Part shown: one piece after another, positions 33,817 to 44,555 of the stretch
Layout: each line of letters opens with the position of its first letter
How positions within the stretch are numbered: position 1 is the first letter of the stretch
Assembly: GCF_001543175.1 (NCBI RefSeq)
Contig: NZ_CP014161.1
Location: 310,001-374,000 of the forward strand
Origin: Aerococcus urinae
GTDB lineage: Bacteria; Bacillota; Bacilli; Lactobacillales; Aerococcaceae
DNA: 64,000 bases
Direction: 5' to 3'
The notes under the pieces: generated by a model
Told to the model about the DNA's origin: nothing
Seen by the model: the letters and a program-made list of their open reading frames with translations, nothing else
Database searches by the model: none
Translations under genes and position numbers: made by a program

Positions 33817-35079
33817 ATGAATATTATTGATGAATTAGAATGGCGTGGCGCAATTAACCAGCAAACCGATGAAGCCGGCTTAAAAGACTATGTTGAAAGC
33901 CATTCGATCAGCCTCTATTGTGGAGTTGACCCTACTGGGGATTCCTTGCATATTGGCCACTTGATTCCCTTTATCATGCTGAAGCGTTTCCAATTACAAG
34001 GCCATCGTCCGGTAATCTTAATTGGTGGGGCGACGGGTTCCATTGGTGACCCCTCTGGTCGGAGTGAAGAGCGGCAATTACAATCCATGGAGGTTGTTAA
34101 TGAAAATGCCCGTAAGCTGACCGCCCAAATGGAAAAACTTTTCCTCAAGGATCCTAACGCCCAATTCCGCCTAGTCAATAACTATGTTTGGACCAAGGAC
34201 TTGTCCTTACTAGACTTCTTGCGTGACTATGGGAAATTATTCAATATCAATACCATGTTGGCTAAGGATGTTGTGGCTTCGCGTCTTGAACATGGGATTT
34301 CCTTTACTGAATTTACCTATCAAATTCTTCAATCCATGGACTTCTTACACTTATACCGAGAAGAAGATGTCCGTTTACAAATTGGTGGGGCCGACCAATG
34401 GGGCAATATTACCAGCGGTTTAGACTTGATTCGTAAGGTAGAAGGGCCTGAAGCTAAGGCGTTCGGTTTAACCATCCCCCTCATGTTGAAGGCAGATGGC
34501 ACGAAATTTGGTAAAACTGCCGGTGGGGCAGTTTGGTTAGACCCTGAAAAAACCTCCCCTTATGAGTTCTACCAATTTTGGGTCAACCAAGATGACGCGG
34601 ATGTGGTTAAATACTTGAAATACTTCACCTTCCTATCAAAAGAAGAGATTGCTGAATTAGCCGAAAAAGTTGCCACTGAGCCCCATAAAAGAGAGGCCCA
34701 AAAGACTTTAGCTAAGGAAATGACCCTCTTTGTTCATGGTGAGGAAGGCTTAGCCGATGCTTTAAGCATTACTGAAGCCCTCTTTTCAGGAGACATTAAG
34801 AATCTCAGTGCCAAGCAAATTGAACAGGGCTTTAATAATATGCCTGGAGCCCAAGTGCCTAGAGAGACGGCTAACTTAGCAGTATGGCTAGTGGATAACG
34901 GGGTAGAGAGCTCCCGCCGCCAATCCCGTGAAGACATTAAAAATGGGGCCATCTATATTAATGGTGAGCGGGTCCAAGACATTGATTATGAGATTTCACC
35001 TGCCGATGCCATCGAGGATAAATATATTGTCGTGCGTCGGGGTAAGAAGAAATATTTCTTAATGACTTTTGCCGATTAA
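33817..35079 (+). CDS. tyrS: Tyrosyl-tRNA synthetase
   Basis: A 420-residue class I synthetase. The ATP motif is H-I-G-H (residues 47-50) and the KMSKS equivalent is K-F-G-K-T, as in bacterial TyrRS type 1; Y-C-G-V-D-P-T-G near residue 34 lines the tyrosine pocket and Q-I-G-G-A-D-Q-W-G-N is conserved. The C-terminal S4 RNA-binding domain spans about 345-415. It is preceded by AAGGAG and controlled by the tyrosine T-box. Confidence 0.97.
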   Translation: MNIIDELEWRGAINQQTDEAGLKDYVESHSISLYCGVDPTGDSLHIGHLIPFIMLKRFQLQGHRPVILIGGATGSIGDPSGRSEERQLQSMEVVNENARKLTAQMEKLFLKDPNAQFRLVNNYVWTKDLSLLDFLRDYGKLFNINTMLAKDVVASRLEHGISFTEFTYQILQSMDFLHLYREEDVRLQIGGADQWGNITSGLDLIRKVEGPEAKAFGLTIPLMLKADGTKFGKTAGGAVWLDPEKTSPYEFYQFWVNQDDADVVKYLKYFTFLSKEEIAELAEKVATEPHKREAQKTLAKEMTLFVHGEEGLADALSITEALFSGDIKNLSAKQIEQGFNNMPGAQVPRETANLAVWLVDNGVESSRRQSREDIKNGAIYINGERVQDIDYEISPADAIEDKYIVVRRGKKKYFLMTFAD

Positions 35080-35172
35080 AAAGACCGTATACAAAAAACT
35101 TGCTCATACTAGCATAAACTATCCATTCTAAAGGCGACCCGCTTTATGCTATACTGATTTAGAAATAATTAA

Positions 35173-37188
<2,016 letters not shown>

Positions 37189-37196
37189 TGAGAGTG

Positions 37197-37227
37197 AAGA
37201 GACTGTGACTAGACCACAGTCTCTTTT
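37197..37227 (+). terminator. Terminator of metG
   Basis: AAGAGACTGTG pairs with CACAGTCTCTT, followed by a T-run. Confidence 0.82.
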
Positions 37228-37313
37228 CCATGAAAACTAAGAGAAGTCTGGATAAACAATCACTGAGAAAGATTGCTATTCAGCTTTCTCATTGACAAGA
37301 GAGGAGTTTAATC

Positions 37314-38108
37314 ATGCTCTTTGATACACATACCCACTTTAATACAGCTGACTTTGATGAGGACCGGGACCAAGCCATTAACCGTGCCCGTCAAGCTGGT
37401 GTTTCAGGCATGGGGATTGTTGGTTTTGACCAAGATAGTATTGAACGGGGGCTTCCCCTAGTCGCCGAACACCCAGATATGGTCGGTATTTATGGCTGGC
37501 ACCCCACTGAGGCAGGTAAGTATAAGCAAGAAATTGAAAACTTACTCCTATCTGCCCTAGATACTGACAAGGCAGTTGGGGTAGGGGAGATGGGACTTGA
37601 CTTCTACTGGGATGAAGATCCCTTGGAAGTTCAAGAAAAAGTTTTCCGCCGTCAAATTGCCATTGCTAGAGAAGCCCACTTGCCGGTAATTATCCATAAC
37701 CGCGATGCTTCGGAGGATGTCTACCGGATTCTCAAAGATGAAAAAATTTGGGAAATTGGTGGGATCATGCATACCTTCGGAGAAAGTCGGGAGGATGCTA
37801 AGCGCTTCTTAGACTTAGGCATGCACCTGTCCTTTTCTGGGGTGATGACCTTCAAGAAAACCAAGGAAGTCCGCCAAGTGGCAGCAGAATGTCCCCAAGA
37901 TCGGCTCTTGATCGAAACCGATTCTCCCTACCTGACCCCAGAACCTAAACGGGGGCAACGGAATGAGTCCGCCAATATCTCCTTTGTCAACAATCGCTTA
38001 GCCGACCTCAGACAAACTTCTTATGAGGCCATGGCTAAGATTACCTATGACAATGCTTGTCGCTTATTTGGCATTGAATGGACGGAAGCTGGTTGGAAAA
38101 AAGTTTAA
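37314..38108 (+). CDS. tatD: TatD-family metal-dependent deoxyribonuclease
   Basis: A 264-residue TIM-barrel hydrolase with the metal-binding D-T-H-T-H (residues 4-8), G-E-M-G-L-D-F (the bridging glutamate), I-I-H-N-R-D-A, M-H-T-F-G and E-T-D-S-P-Y-L. TatD proteins are 3'-5' DNA/RNA exonucleases used in repair or quality control. Its stop TAA shares its final A with the rnmV ATG, so the two are coupled. The metG-tatD-rnmV-ksgA order is the same as in Bacillus. Confidence 0.95.
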   Translation: MLFDTHTHFNTADFDEDRDQAINRARQAGVSGMGIVGFDQDSIERGLPLVAEHPDMVGIYGWHPTEAGKYKQEIENLLLSALDTDKAVGVGEMGLDFYWDEDPLEVQEKVFRRQIAIAREAHLPVIIHNRDASEDVYRILKDEKIWEIGGIMHTFGESREDAKRFLDLGMHLSFSGVMTFKKTKEVRQVAAECPQDRLLIETDSPYLTPEPKRGQRNESANISFVNNRLADLRQTSYEAMAKITYDNACRLFGIEWTEAGWKKV

Positions 38109-38692
38109 TGAAGAAAAGACTAAAAGAGGTTATTGTCGTTGAAGGCAGGGACGATAGCCAACGCTTAAAACAGTTCTACCAAGTCAAAACCATCGAAACC
38201 AATGGTTCAGCCATCAACCAAGAAACCATGGATAAAATTAAGCAAGCCCAGGACTTATATGGAGTCATTGTTTTCACTGACCCTGATGTTTCTGGGGAAA
38301 AAATTCGTCGCACCATTATGCGTGACGTTCCCGAAGTCCAACATGCCTTCTTGGAAAGGCAGGATGCCAAGCCCAAGCACAAGGGCAGCTTGGGAGTGGA
38401 ACATGCCTCTTTTGCGGCCATCGACCAAGCCCTGAGTGCCGTCTATACGGTGACGACTGCTGAAGAAAATCAACCGCCTTTTACTCGGGCTGAACTCATG
38501 CAACTGGGTCTCTTGGGAGGACAAGGTGCCAGTGCTAGACGAGATTATTTGACCCAACGCTTAAAAATTGGCCATAGTAATGGGAAACAATTAGCCAAAC
38601 GCCTAGCCTTGTTTCAAATTCCTCCAGCAGCTGTTTTAGAAGTTGTCGCAGAATACAATCAAAAAGAGAAGAAGGAGAACCACTATGACTAA
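38108..38692 (+). CDS. rnmV: Ribonuclease M5
   Basis: A 194-residue nuclease that trims 5S rRNA precursors. The N-terminal Toprim domain has V-I-V-V-E-G-R-D-D and F-T-D-P-D-V-S-G-E-K-I-R with the metal-binding acidic residues. A C-terminal DUF4093 domain binds ribosomal protein L18/5S RNA. The frame extends ten codons into tatD, but ATG 38108 in TAATG is the sound start. The end overlaps ksgA by 8 bp. Confidence 0.95.
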   Translation: MKKRLKEVIVVEGRDDSQRLKQFYQVKTIETNGSAINQETMDKIKQAQDLYGVIVFTDPDVSGEKIRRTIMRDVPEVQHAFLERQDAKPKHKGSLGVEHASFAAIDQALSAVYTVTTAEENQPPFTRAELMQLGLLGGQGASARRDYLTQRLKIGHSNGKQLAKRLALFQIPPAAVLEVVAEYNQKEKKENHYD

Positions 38693-39569
38693 AGCCTGGA
38701 TTGCTACCCCAAGTCGGACCAATGCCATTTTGAACCGCTACCACTTAGACGCTAAAAAGAGTCTGGGGCAAAACTTCCTTATGGAACCTCAAATTCTAGA
38801 AAAAATGGTGGAAGCAGCGGCTATCGGCCAAGACACGGACGTCATTGAAATTGGTCCAGGGATTGGTGCCCTAACAGAATTTCTCTGTGAAAGTGCTGGC
38901 CGGGTCCTGGCTTTTGAGGTCGATGACCGGCTCCTACCAGTCTTAGAAGAGGAACTGGGCCACTATGACAATTTGACCGTCCTCCACCAAGATATTTTGG
39001 AGGCTGATTTAAAGGCCAGTGTGGCCCAGTATTTTCCTGATTCTAAACGCCTAGCGGTGGTCGCTAATCTTCCTTATTACATTACCACCCCCATTATCTT
39101 TCACTTTTTGGAAAGTGACTTGGAGGTTTCTGACTTTGCCCTAATGATGCAGTATGAAGTTGCTGAACGCCTGACTGCTCAGCCTGGAACCAAGGCCTAT
39201 AGTGCCTTAACCATTGTTTTAGATTATTACTGCCAGTCTGAGATTGCCGTTAAGGTGCCTAAGACCGTCTTTAAGCCCCGACCCAAAGTCGATTCCGCTG
39301 TCCTGCATCTGAAACGCCGGCAAGTTCCCCCAGTCAAGCCTCAAAATGAGGCTTTGTTCTTTAAAGTGGTCAAGGGTGCCTTTGCCCACCGGCGTAAAAC
39401 CCTGTGGAATAATTTAAAAACTCTCTTTGCGGGACAATTCCAAGAACCAAGTGATTTGGAAGCGGCTATTGAAGCTGCGGGGATCGATCCCAAGCTTCGG
39501 GCTGAACAATTGACCATGGAAGATTTTTGCCGCTTAAGTGACGCCTTGAATGAAGCTAATTTTAAATAA
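38685..39569 (+). CDS. rsmA: 16S rRNA dimethyladenosine transferase (KsgA/RsmA)
   Basis: A 294-residue methyltransferase that dimethylates A1518 and A1519 near the 3' end of 16S rRNA. Motifs are S-L-G-Q-N-F-L, the SAM loop I-E-I-G-P-G-I-G-A-L-T, and catalytic N-L-P-Y-Y-I-T-T-P. The C-terminal helical domain is intact. The longest frame starts 42 bp upstream, but the GAAGGAGAA site is placed for ATG 38685. It overlaps rnmV by 8 bp, so co-translation is likely. Confidence 0.96.
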   Translation: MTKAWIATPSRTNAILNRYHLDAKKSLGQNFLMEPQILEKMVEAAAIGQDTDVIEIGPGIGALTEFLCESAGRVLAFEVDDRLLPVLEEELGHYDNLTVLHQDILEADLKASVAQYFPDSKRLAVVANLPYYITTPIIFHFLESDLEVSDFALMMQYEVAERLTAQPGTKAYSALTIVLDYYCQSEIAVKVPKTVFKPRPKVDSAVLHLKRRQVPPVKPQNEALFFKVVKGAFAHRRKTLWNNLKTLFAGQFQEPSDLEAAIEAAGIDPKLRAEQLTMEDFCRLSDALNEANFK

Positions 39570-39580
39570 AGCTTATAAGG

Positions 39581-39623
39581 ACACCAGCTTCTGCCTTGAA
39601 AAGGGGAGGAGATGGTGTTTTTG
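39581..39623 (+). terminator. Probable terminator after rsmA
   Basis: ACACCA and CTTCTGCCTT pair with AAGGGGAGGAG and TGGTGT around a short loop, then T5. Confidence 0.65.
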
Positions 39624-39735
39624 TTGAAGAATAGGTCTTATATCTTATAAAAAAGCGATCATTCCGGTTAACTTATGATAAAATGAATAACAATTAAAAC
39701 TTAAAAAGTTATAACAAGAGAAACGAGATGGTTAT

Positions 39736-40497
39736 TTGCCCAAAGTATTAGAAGTTAGCCACTTAAATAAGGTTTTCCATAGTAAAAAGGAAAGCTTCCA
39801 GGCTGTTAAAGATGTGTCTTTGACCATTGATGAAGGTGAGATTCTGTCGATTATTGGGCCTAATGGGGCAGGGAAGACGACCCTCTTATCCATGTTGGGT
39901 GGCTACTTATTACCCAGTTCAGGATCGATTCTTGTTAAAGGAGTGGATGTCTTGGCCGATCCCCACCAGGGTTTGATCGGGGTCTCCTTTGGCGGGGACT
40001 TAGGTTTTTATGATAAGGTCTCTGCTCAAGATAACCTGTCTTTCTTTGCTGATTTGACCGATATTCCCTCAAAGGAGCGAAAAAAAGAGGTCGACCGGGT
40101 GCTCGCTATCGTTAAGCTGACCGACCAAAGAAATAAGACGGTAGAACATTTTTCTAAGGGGATGAAGCAGCGCCTCCATATTGCCCGGGCCCTATTGGGG
40201 CAACCCGCCTTACTCTTGCTTGACGAACCGACCAATGGGATTGATGTGGAAATTTCTCAAGAAATCCACCAGACCATTCGGGACTTGGCCAGTCAGGAAG
40301 GCTTAGCGGTCTTATTGACTAGCCATATGATGGGAGAAGTAGAGAGTTTAGCCAAACGGATTATCCTCCTAGGTCGAGGCGAGATCCAATACCAGGGAAC
40401 GGTAGCGGACATTGTTAAACTGTCGGGTGTGGAGCACATTGACCGACCTGCTACCCTGGAAGAATCTTATTTGGCCTTAGCGCCGCGATTGAGGTGA
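39736..40497 (+). CDS. ABC transporter ATP-binding protein (ABC-2 type)
   Basis: A 253-residue ATPase with Walker A G-P-N-G-A-G-K-T-T, signature F-S-K-G-M-K-Q-R, Walker B L-L-L-L-D-E-P and the H-loop S-H. The signature S-K-G-M-K-Q-R is typical of exporters of the Nat/CcmA class. The start appears to be TTG at 39736; an ATG at 39728 is in another frame and soon stops. It is followed after 4 bp by two permease genes, making a three-gene exporter. Substrate is unknown; drug, sodium or bacteriocin export are options. Confidence 0.88.
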   Translation: MPKVLEVSHLNKVFHSKKESFQAVKDVSLTIDEGEILSIIGPNGAGKTTLLSMLGGYLLPSSGSILVKGVDVLADPHQGLIGVSFGGDLGFYDKVSAQDNLSFFADLTDIPSKERKKEVDRVLAIVKLTDQRNKTVEHFSKGMKQRLHIARALLGQPALLLLDEPTNGIDVEISQEIHQTIRDLASQEGLAVLLTSHMMGEVESLAKRIILLGRGEIQYQGTVADIVKLSGVEHIDRPATLEESYLALAPRLR

Positions 40498-40501
40498 GCT
40501 T

Positions 40502-41239
40502 ATGGGTCGCTTTTTACGTTTATATGGCTTTCATTTAAAAGTTTATATGAAAAACTCTTATTTTTTCTGGCTGCCCATTACCAGCACCCTGACTTTCTTT
40601 TGCTTGCAGTATATTGCTCTCTATGCCTCTGGGACGTCTGCTGACCCCGATTTATGGCTGAGAAGTGGTGTTTTTGGCCTGTGGACCTCGGCAACTACAG
40701 CCACAGGATCGATCGGTTACCAACGTCACTTAGGCACTTTACCTTATTTAATTAATACCCAAGTGGGGGATGCCTATTCTTTATTCACTTTGTTATTGCC
40801 AGCGGCTTCCTTTGGTTTATTGAGTTTTCCCTTGGCTTATTTATTAGCCCTTATTTTTAATACGGGAATACAAGCCCTTAGCCTGGCTATGGCGATTCAG
40901 GTCTTCATGCTCTTTCTGGGCGCTGTGGTGATGGATTTATTGATTGCTGGCTTTTTTGTCTTAACCCCTAACGCCATTATTTATGAAGAATTGCTCCACT
41001 TACCTGTTATGTTGCTTTCCGGCTTACTGGGGACCTTTGCCCTAGCCAGTCATTGGGTCACTTGGACTCAGTGGCTGATTCCGATTATTTATCCTATTCA
41101 AGCTCTCTTAGGCCGTGGCGATCATTTATCCCTAGTGGCCTATGGCTTTTCTTTATTAGTTTGGCTCTTCTTAGCAGTCACTTTGGGGTCTTATCTCTTA
41201 AGATCAGCCCGTAAGCAAGGTTTAGGGAGGCGGTTTTAA
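40502..41239 (+). CDS. ABC-2-type transporter permease, first subunit
   Basis: A 245-residue protein with about six hydrophobic segments and no large extracytoplasmic domain, as in ABC-2 permeases. It lies 4 bp after the ATPase gene. The last base of its stop codon is the first base of the next start (TAATG), so the two permeases are translated together and probably form a heterodimer. A terminal basic patch (R-K-Q-G-L-G-R-R-F) faces the cytoplasm. Confidence 0.8.
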   Translation: MGRFLRLYGFHLKVYMKNSYFFWLPITSTLTFFCLQYIALYASGTSADPDLWLRSGVFGLWTSATTATGSIGYQRHLGTLPYLINTQVGDAYSLFTLLLPAASFGLLSFPLAYLLALIFNTGIQALSLAMAIQVFMLFLGAVVMDLLIAGFFVLTPNAIIYEELLHLPVMLLSGLLGTFALASHWVTWTQWLIPIIYPIQALLGRGDHLSLVAYGFSLLVWLFLAVTLGSYLLRSARKQGLGRRF

Positions 41240-41940
41240 TGCGAATTCAAATGAAATCCTTACCTTTTTTGCAGAATAAGAAATTGATCCTGATCCATTT
41301 TCTGATCCTACCCATTATTCAGATCCTAGTTATCCTTCTCCTCAATCAACAGTATGCTAAGGCGCTTAATCCCCAAGTGGCCATGGCCTCGGTTTATTTG
41401 TCGGCCAATTCTTTCTGTTTGTCCACCATGGCTTATCTCTTGGTGGTTGATTACTTGAGCCAAATTTTCCGGGAAGTTCTCGTCCGTAAGCCCTGGTCTT
41501 TAACTTATTGGGGCAGGAAGATTGGAACTAGTCTCTTTTTAAGTCTAATCATGTTCTTGATTAATGGTGGACTCCTAGTCATGGTTGGAGTAGATACTAG
41601 CTATTTTTGGTCTAGCTTAGCGGCCTTACCGCTTTCCTTATTCTTTAGTGCCGGTTTAGGGATCGCTGGCTACCTGTTAAGTGTCCACCGTGATAATATC
41701 TATCTCTTTACCAATCTTTTTACCGCCATCTTGCCGCTCCTGGCCGGTGTGGTTGCCCCTATCACTGCCTACCCACCATTCTTTAAGGCGGCTAGCTATG
41801 TCTTTCCTTATGGTCAAGTGGTCCTGGGAATTTACCAGGGAGAGTCAAGGGCTTTATTAGTCTTGTTCTACCTCCTCATCGTTTTCGCTTTAAATGTCTG
41901 GCTTTTAAAGCGAGTAAAGAAAGATCTGATGGTGGGCTAA
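41239..41940 (+). CDS. ABC-2-type transporter permease, second subunit
   Basis: A 233-residue protein with about six hydrophobic segments, similar in size and layout to the preceding permease but not evidently a recent duplicate. Its start overlaps the preceding stop. It ends the three-gene exporter module that is inserted between rsmA and veg, which are adjacent or nearly so in Bacillus. Confidence 0.8.
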   Translation: MRIQMKSLPFLQNKKLILIHFLILPIIQILVILLLNQQYAKALNPQVAMASVYLSANSFCLSTMAYLLVVDYLSQIFREVLVRKPWSLTYWGRKIGTSLFLSLIMFLINGGLLVMVGVDTSYFWSSLAALPLSLFFSAGLGIAGYLLSVHRDNIYLFTNLFTAILPLLAGVVAPITAYPPFFKAASYVFPYGQVVLGIYQGESRALLVLFYLLIVFALNVWLLKRVKKDLMVG

Positions 41941-42048
41941 AGAGCTCCCCCAGAAGTGTTTGAATCTTGAAGCTTTTAATAATATTTTCTTGGAAAATTG
42001 CCCGGTAAATTGCCCTTATAAATCCTTTTAGAAAATGCTTTATAGGTC

Positions 42049-42103
42049 TTGACAATGAAGCTTTTATTGTGCTATTGTAAAATGTTTGCCTTTGTGTTAT
42101 AAT
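42049..42103 (+). promoter_or_regulatory. Tandem promoters of veg
   Basis: TTGACA at 42049 with TATTGT 18 bp later, and a second set, TTGTAA (42076) -N16- TATAAT (42098). In Bacillus the veg promoter is very strong and also tandem. Confidence 0.65.
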
Positions 42104-42125
42104 TGGTCTATCAAGGGGTGATGGC

Positions 42126-42359
42126 ATGCCAAGTAATTTACAAAATATTAAGGCAGGCTTAGAGGAAAATATTGGTAAACCGATCCAAGTAACGCAACAA
42201 ACGGGGAGAAAACGGATTACTATCCGTAATGGTATCTTAAGTGATACTTTTCCAGCTGTATTTGTTGTTGAACTCGATCAAGATGAAAATCAGTTTGAGC
42301 GGGTATGCTATAGCTATACCGACTTATTAACTGAAAGCATCGAAATTGAGTTTCCCTAA
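42126..42359 (+). CDS. veg: Veg protein
   Basis: A 77-residue protein of the Veg family (DUF1021), with the conserved G-R-K-R-I-T-I-R-N-G-I-L and F-V-V-E-L-D segments and an SH3-like fold. In Bacillus, Veg influences biofilm matrix genes by antagonising SinR; lactic acid bacteria lack SinR, so the general role is unknown. An AAGGGGTGAT site and tandem promoters imply high expression. It sits between ksgA and ispE as in Bacillus. Confidence 0.93.
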   Translation: MPSNLQNIKAGLEENIGKPIQVTQQTGRKRITIRNGILSDTFPAVFVVELDQDENQFERVCYSYTDLLTESIEIEFP

Positions 42360-42383
42360 TTTTGTGCGTGATTAGTGATTGAG

Positions 42384-42431
42384 AAGAGGTGTAAGCAGCA
42401 TGCAAAACCATGCTACTTACACCTCTTTTCT
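42384..42431 (+). terminator. Terminator of veg
   Basis: AAGAGGTGTAAG and AGCATG pair with CATGCT and CTTACACCTCTT, followed by T-rich sequence; a strong stem of about 18 bp. Confidence 0.87.
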
Positions 42432-42518
42432 TTATCCCTTGCCTTCTTAGTTGAGGAATCAAGTAGTCATGTTAAAATAAGAATAATTAGATCAGTCAAG
42501 GAAAGGGGGAGAAGCAAA

Positions 42519-43391
42519 ATGGCTATTCGCGAAAAAGCTCTGGCTAAGATTAATCTCGCCCAAGATATCTACTATCAAGCAGAGGAAGACCGCTTTTATT
42601 TTGATATGGTCATGGCCTCAGTTGACCTGGCTGATTACCTGGTCATTGAGGAAAACGATAGTGGGGAGATTTTTATCCGTTCCAACCAACATTTTCTGCC
42701 CCGGGACCAACGTAACCATGCCTACCAGGCCGCGGTAAAAATGAGGGAACTTGCCGGACTTGACCGGGGCTTAACCATTTCTATCCGTAAATATATTCCG
42801 GTTTCAGCCGGACTTGGGGGCGGTTCTAGTGATGCAGCGGCGGTCATTCGAGGCTTAAACCGCCTCTGGAACTTAGATTGGTCCCTTGACCAACTCATGG
42901 ATATTGCCGTGACCATTGATAGTGATGCTCCTTATTGCTTAAGAGGGGGATTGTGTCGGATGACCGGTTCGGGGAGAGATTATGAAGTCCTACAGTCCTT
43001 ACCTTCAAGCTGGCTGGTTCTAGCTAAACCCGCTTTTTCCATTTCTACGCCAAAAATGTTGGCTGCTTTAAAAGACTATCCCAAAAAGCTTTCCTACCAT
43101 GCTGAGGCCGTGTCGGATGCCATTAAGGCCGGAGATTATCAACAAGTAATGGCAGAAGTTGGCAACTCCTTAGAGGCCATTACTTTTAGTAATTATCCGA
43201 AATTAAAAGACTTAAAAGACCGGATGCAAAGCTTCGGTGCCCAAGGGGTAACCATGACCGGGAGCGGGTCGACCGTTATAGGCTTTACCCGCCAGCAACA
43301 ACAGGCTAAGCGGATTTATAATGGCTTAAAAGGGTTTTGCGAAGAGGTTTATGTGGTAAGAATGAATCAAAATCTCAGAAATATTAGTTAA
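42519..43391 (+). CDS. ispE: IspE-like GHMP kinase
   Basis: A 290-residue GHMP-family kinase in the position of ispE. It keeps Lys10 in A-K-I-N-L, the ATP loop G-L-G-G-G-S-S-D-A-A (about 97-106), D-S-D-A-P-Y-C and G-S-G-S-T near the end. The D-G-Y-H-E motif that grips the substrate of true IspE is missing (E-D-R-F-Y-F-D instead). IspE phosphorylates CDP-methylerythritol in the MEP pathway, but many lactobacilli keep this gene without that pathway. The frame extends 48 codons upstream; AAGGGGGAG supports ATG 42519. Confidence 0.85.
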   Translation: MAIREKALAKINLAQDIYYQAEEDRFYFDMVMASVDLADYLVIEENDSGEIFIRSNQHFLPRDQRNHAYQAAVKMRELAGLDRGLTISIRKYIPVSAGLGGGSSDAAAVIRGLNRLWNLDWSLDQLMDIAVTIDSDAPYCLRGGLCRMTGSGRDYEVLQSLPSSWLVLAKPAFSISTPKMLAALKDYPKKLSYHAEAVSDAIKAGDYQQVMAEVGNSLEAITFSNYPKLKDLKDRMQSFGAQGVTMTGSGSTVIGFTRQQQQAKRIYNGLKGFCEEVYVVRMNQNLRNIS

Positions 43392-43417
43392 GATAGAGAT
43401 ACTTTTATTAGGAATCA

Positions 43418-43443
43418 CCTGGGGCAAAAACCCCAGCTTTTTT
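43418..43443 (+). terminator. Terminator of ispE
   Basis: CTGGGG pairs with CCCCAG around CAAAAA, then T6. Confidence 0.82.
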
Positions 43444-43465
43444 ATTTTAAATAAGGGAGATTATC

Positions 43466-43494
43466 TTGCGGCTTAGGAGGATGTGTGCTATATT
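43466..43494 (+). promoter_or_regulatory. Promoter of the zinc transporter operon
   Basis: TTGCGG-N17-TATATT. The -10 ends exactly where the Zur box begins. Confidence 0.65.
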
Positions 43495-43515
43495 AAATCG
43501 TAAGAGTTACGATTT
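43495..43515 (+). promoter_or_regulatory. Zur box
   Basis: AAATCGTAA-GAG-TTACGATTT is a perfect 9+3+9 palindrome and matches the Bacillus Zur operator (AAATCGTAATNATTACGATTT). It covers the start-site region, a position for zinc-dependent repression. Confidence 0.88.
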
Positions 43516-43531
43516 GTAAGGGGGATTTATC

Positions 43532-44542
43532 ATGAAAAAGATGATTAAAAAGATAGGCTTTTGCCTAAGTCTGCTGACTTTATTGGTCAGTTTTGGCTGT
43601 AGCCAAGGCAAAGAAGAAGCAGAAAAAACCAGTAAGGACAAGCTCACTGTGATGACGAGTTTTTATCCCATGCAGCTATTAACCCAAGCGGTGGTCGGGG
43701 ACTTAGCTGATGTGCAGGTGATGATATCGGGACAGCAAGAGGCCCATCACTTTGAACCCAGTGCCAAGGATATGGCCCGCTTACAAGAGGCGGATGTCTT
43801 TGTTTATAATAGCGATGATATGGAAGCCTGGGTAGAGAGTAGTTTAAATAGCATTGATACCGACCGGGTAAAAGTAGTCGAGTCCGCTGACAATATTGAA
43901 CCCATTTCCGGAGCGGTAGAGACGATTGAGGGCGAGGTTCTGACGGCTGAAGATGACCACGATCATGATCATGACCATGAAGGCGACCATGATCATGAAG
44001 AAGGCGACCTCCATGTCCATGAATATGATCCCCATACTTGGCTCAGTCCTAAAAACGCCATGATTCAGACCCAAGCTATTTGTGACACTATGAAAGAAGT
44101 TGACCCTGACCGGGCTGAACTTTACCAAAAGAATACCGATGCCTTCTTGGAAAAGTTGGAAGCACTTGACCATGACTATCAAACTGCCTTTTCTAATCAT
44201 CCCGACCAATCCTTCGTGACTGCCCATGCAGCTTTTGGGTATTTGGCTGATGAATATAATTTGAAACAAATTGCCCTAACGGGAGTGAGTGATAACGCAG
44301 AACCTTCGCCCCAAGCCATGGCAGCGGTGATTGATTATATTAAAGAAAATAATCTTCCCGTAATTTATTTCCAAGAAAATACTTCTTCCAAGCTGGCGGA
44401 TACTTTGGCGGCAGAAACTGGGGTTAAGGTATCTAGTCTCAATGCCCTAGAATCAGCGACTTCTGACCGGCCAATTTCAGGAGATACCTACATTGATTTG
44501 ATGCGGGAGAATCTCGACCATTTAAAATTAACCATTAATTAG
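43532..44542 (+). CDS. znuA: Zinc ABC transporter, substrate-binding lipoprotein
   Basis: A 336-residue cluster A-I lipoprotein. The signal peptide ends F-G-C (Cys about 23). The mature domain has metal-ligand histidines in H-H-F-E-P-S, D-P-H-T-W and T-A-H-A-A-F. Between them a loop of alternating Asp and His (about residues 144-167) collects zinc, a hallmark of zinc rather than manganese carriers. It heads the operon znuA-znuC-znuB after the Zur box. Also called AdcA in streptococci, though regulation here is by Zur rather than AdcR. Confidence 0.95.
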   Translation: MKKMIKKIGFCLSLLTLLVSFGCSQGKEEAEKTSKDKLTVMTSFYPMQLLTQAVVGDLADVQVMISGQQEAHHFEPSAKDMARLQEADVFVYNSDDMEAWVESSLNSIDTDRVKVVESADNIEPISGAVETIEGEVLTAEDDHDHDHDHEGDHDHEEGDLHVHEYDPHTWLSPKNAMIQTQAICDTMKEVDPDRAELYQKNTDAFLEKLEALDHDYQTAFSNHPDQSFVTAHAAFGYLADEYNLKQIALTGVSDNAEPSPQAMAAVIDYIKENNLPVIYFQENTSSKLADTLAAETGVKVSSLNALESATSDRPISGDTYIDLMRENLDHLKLTIN

Positions 44543-44555
44543 ATAGGAGGCTAGC

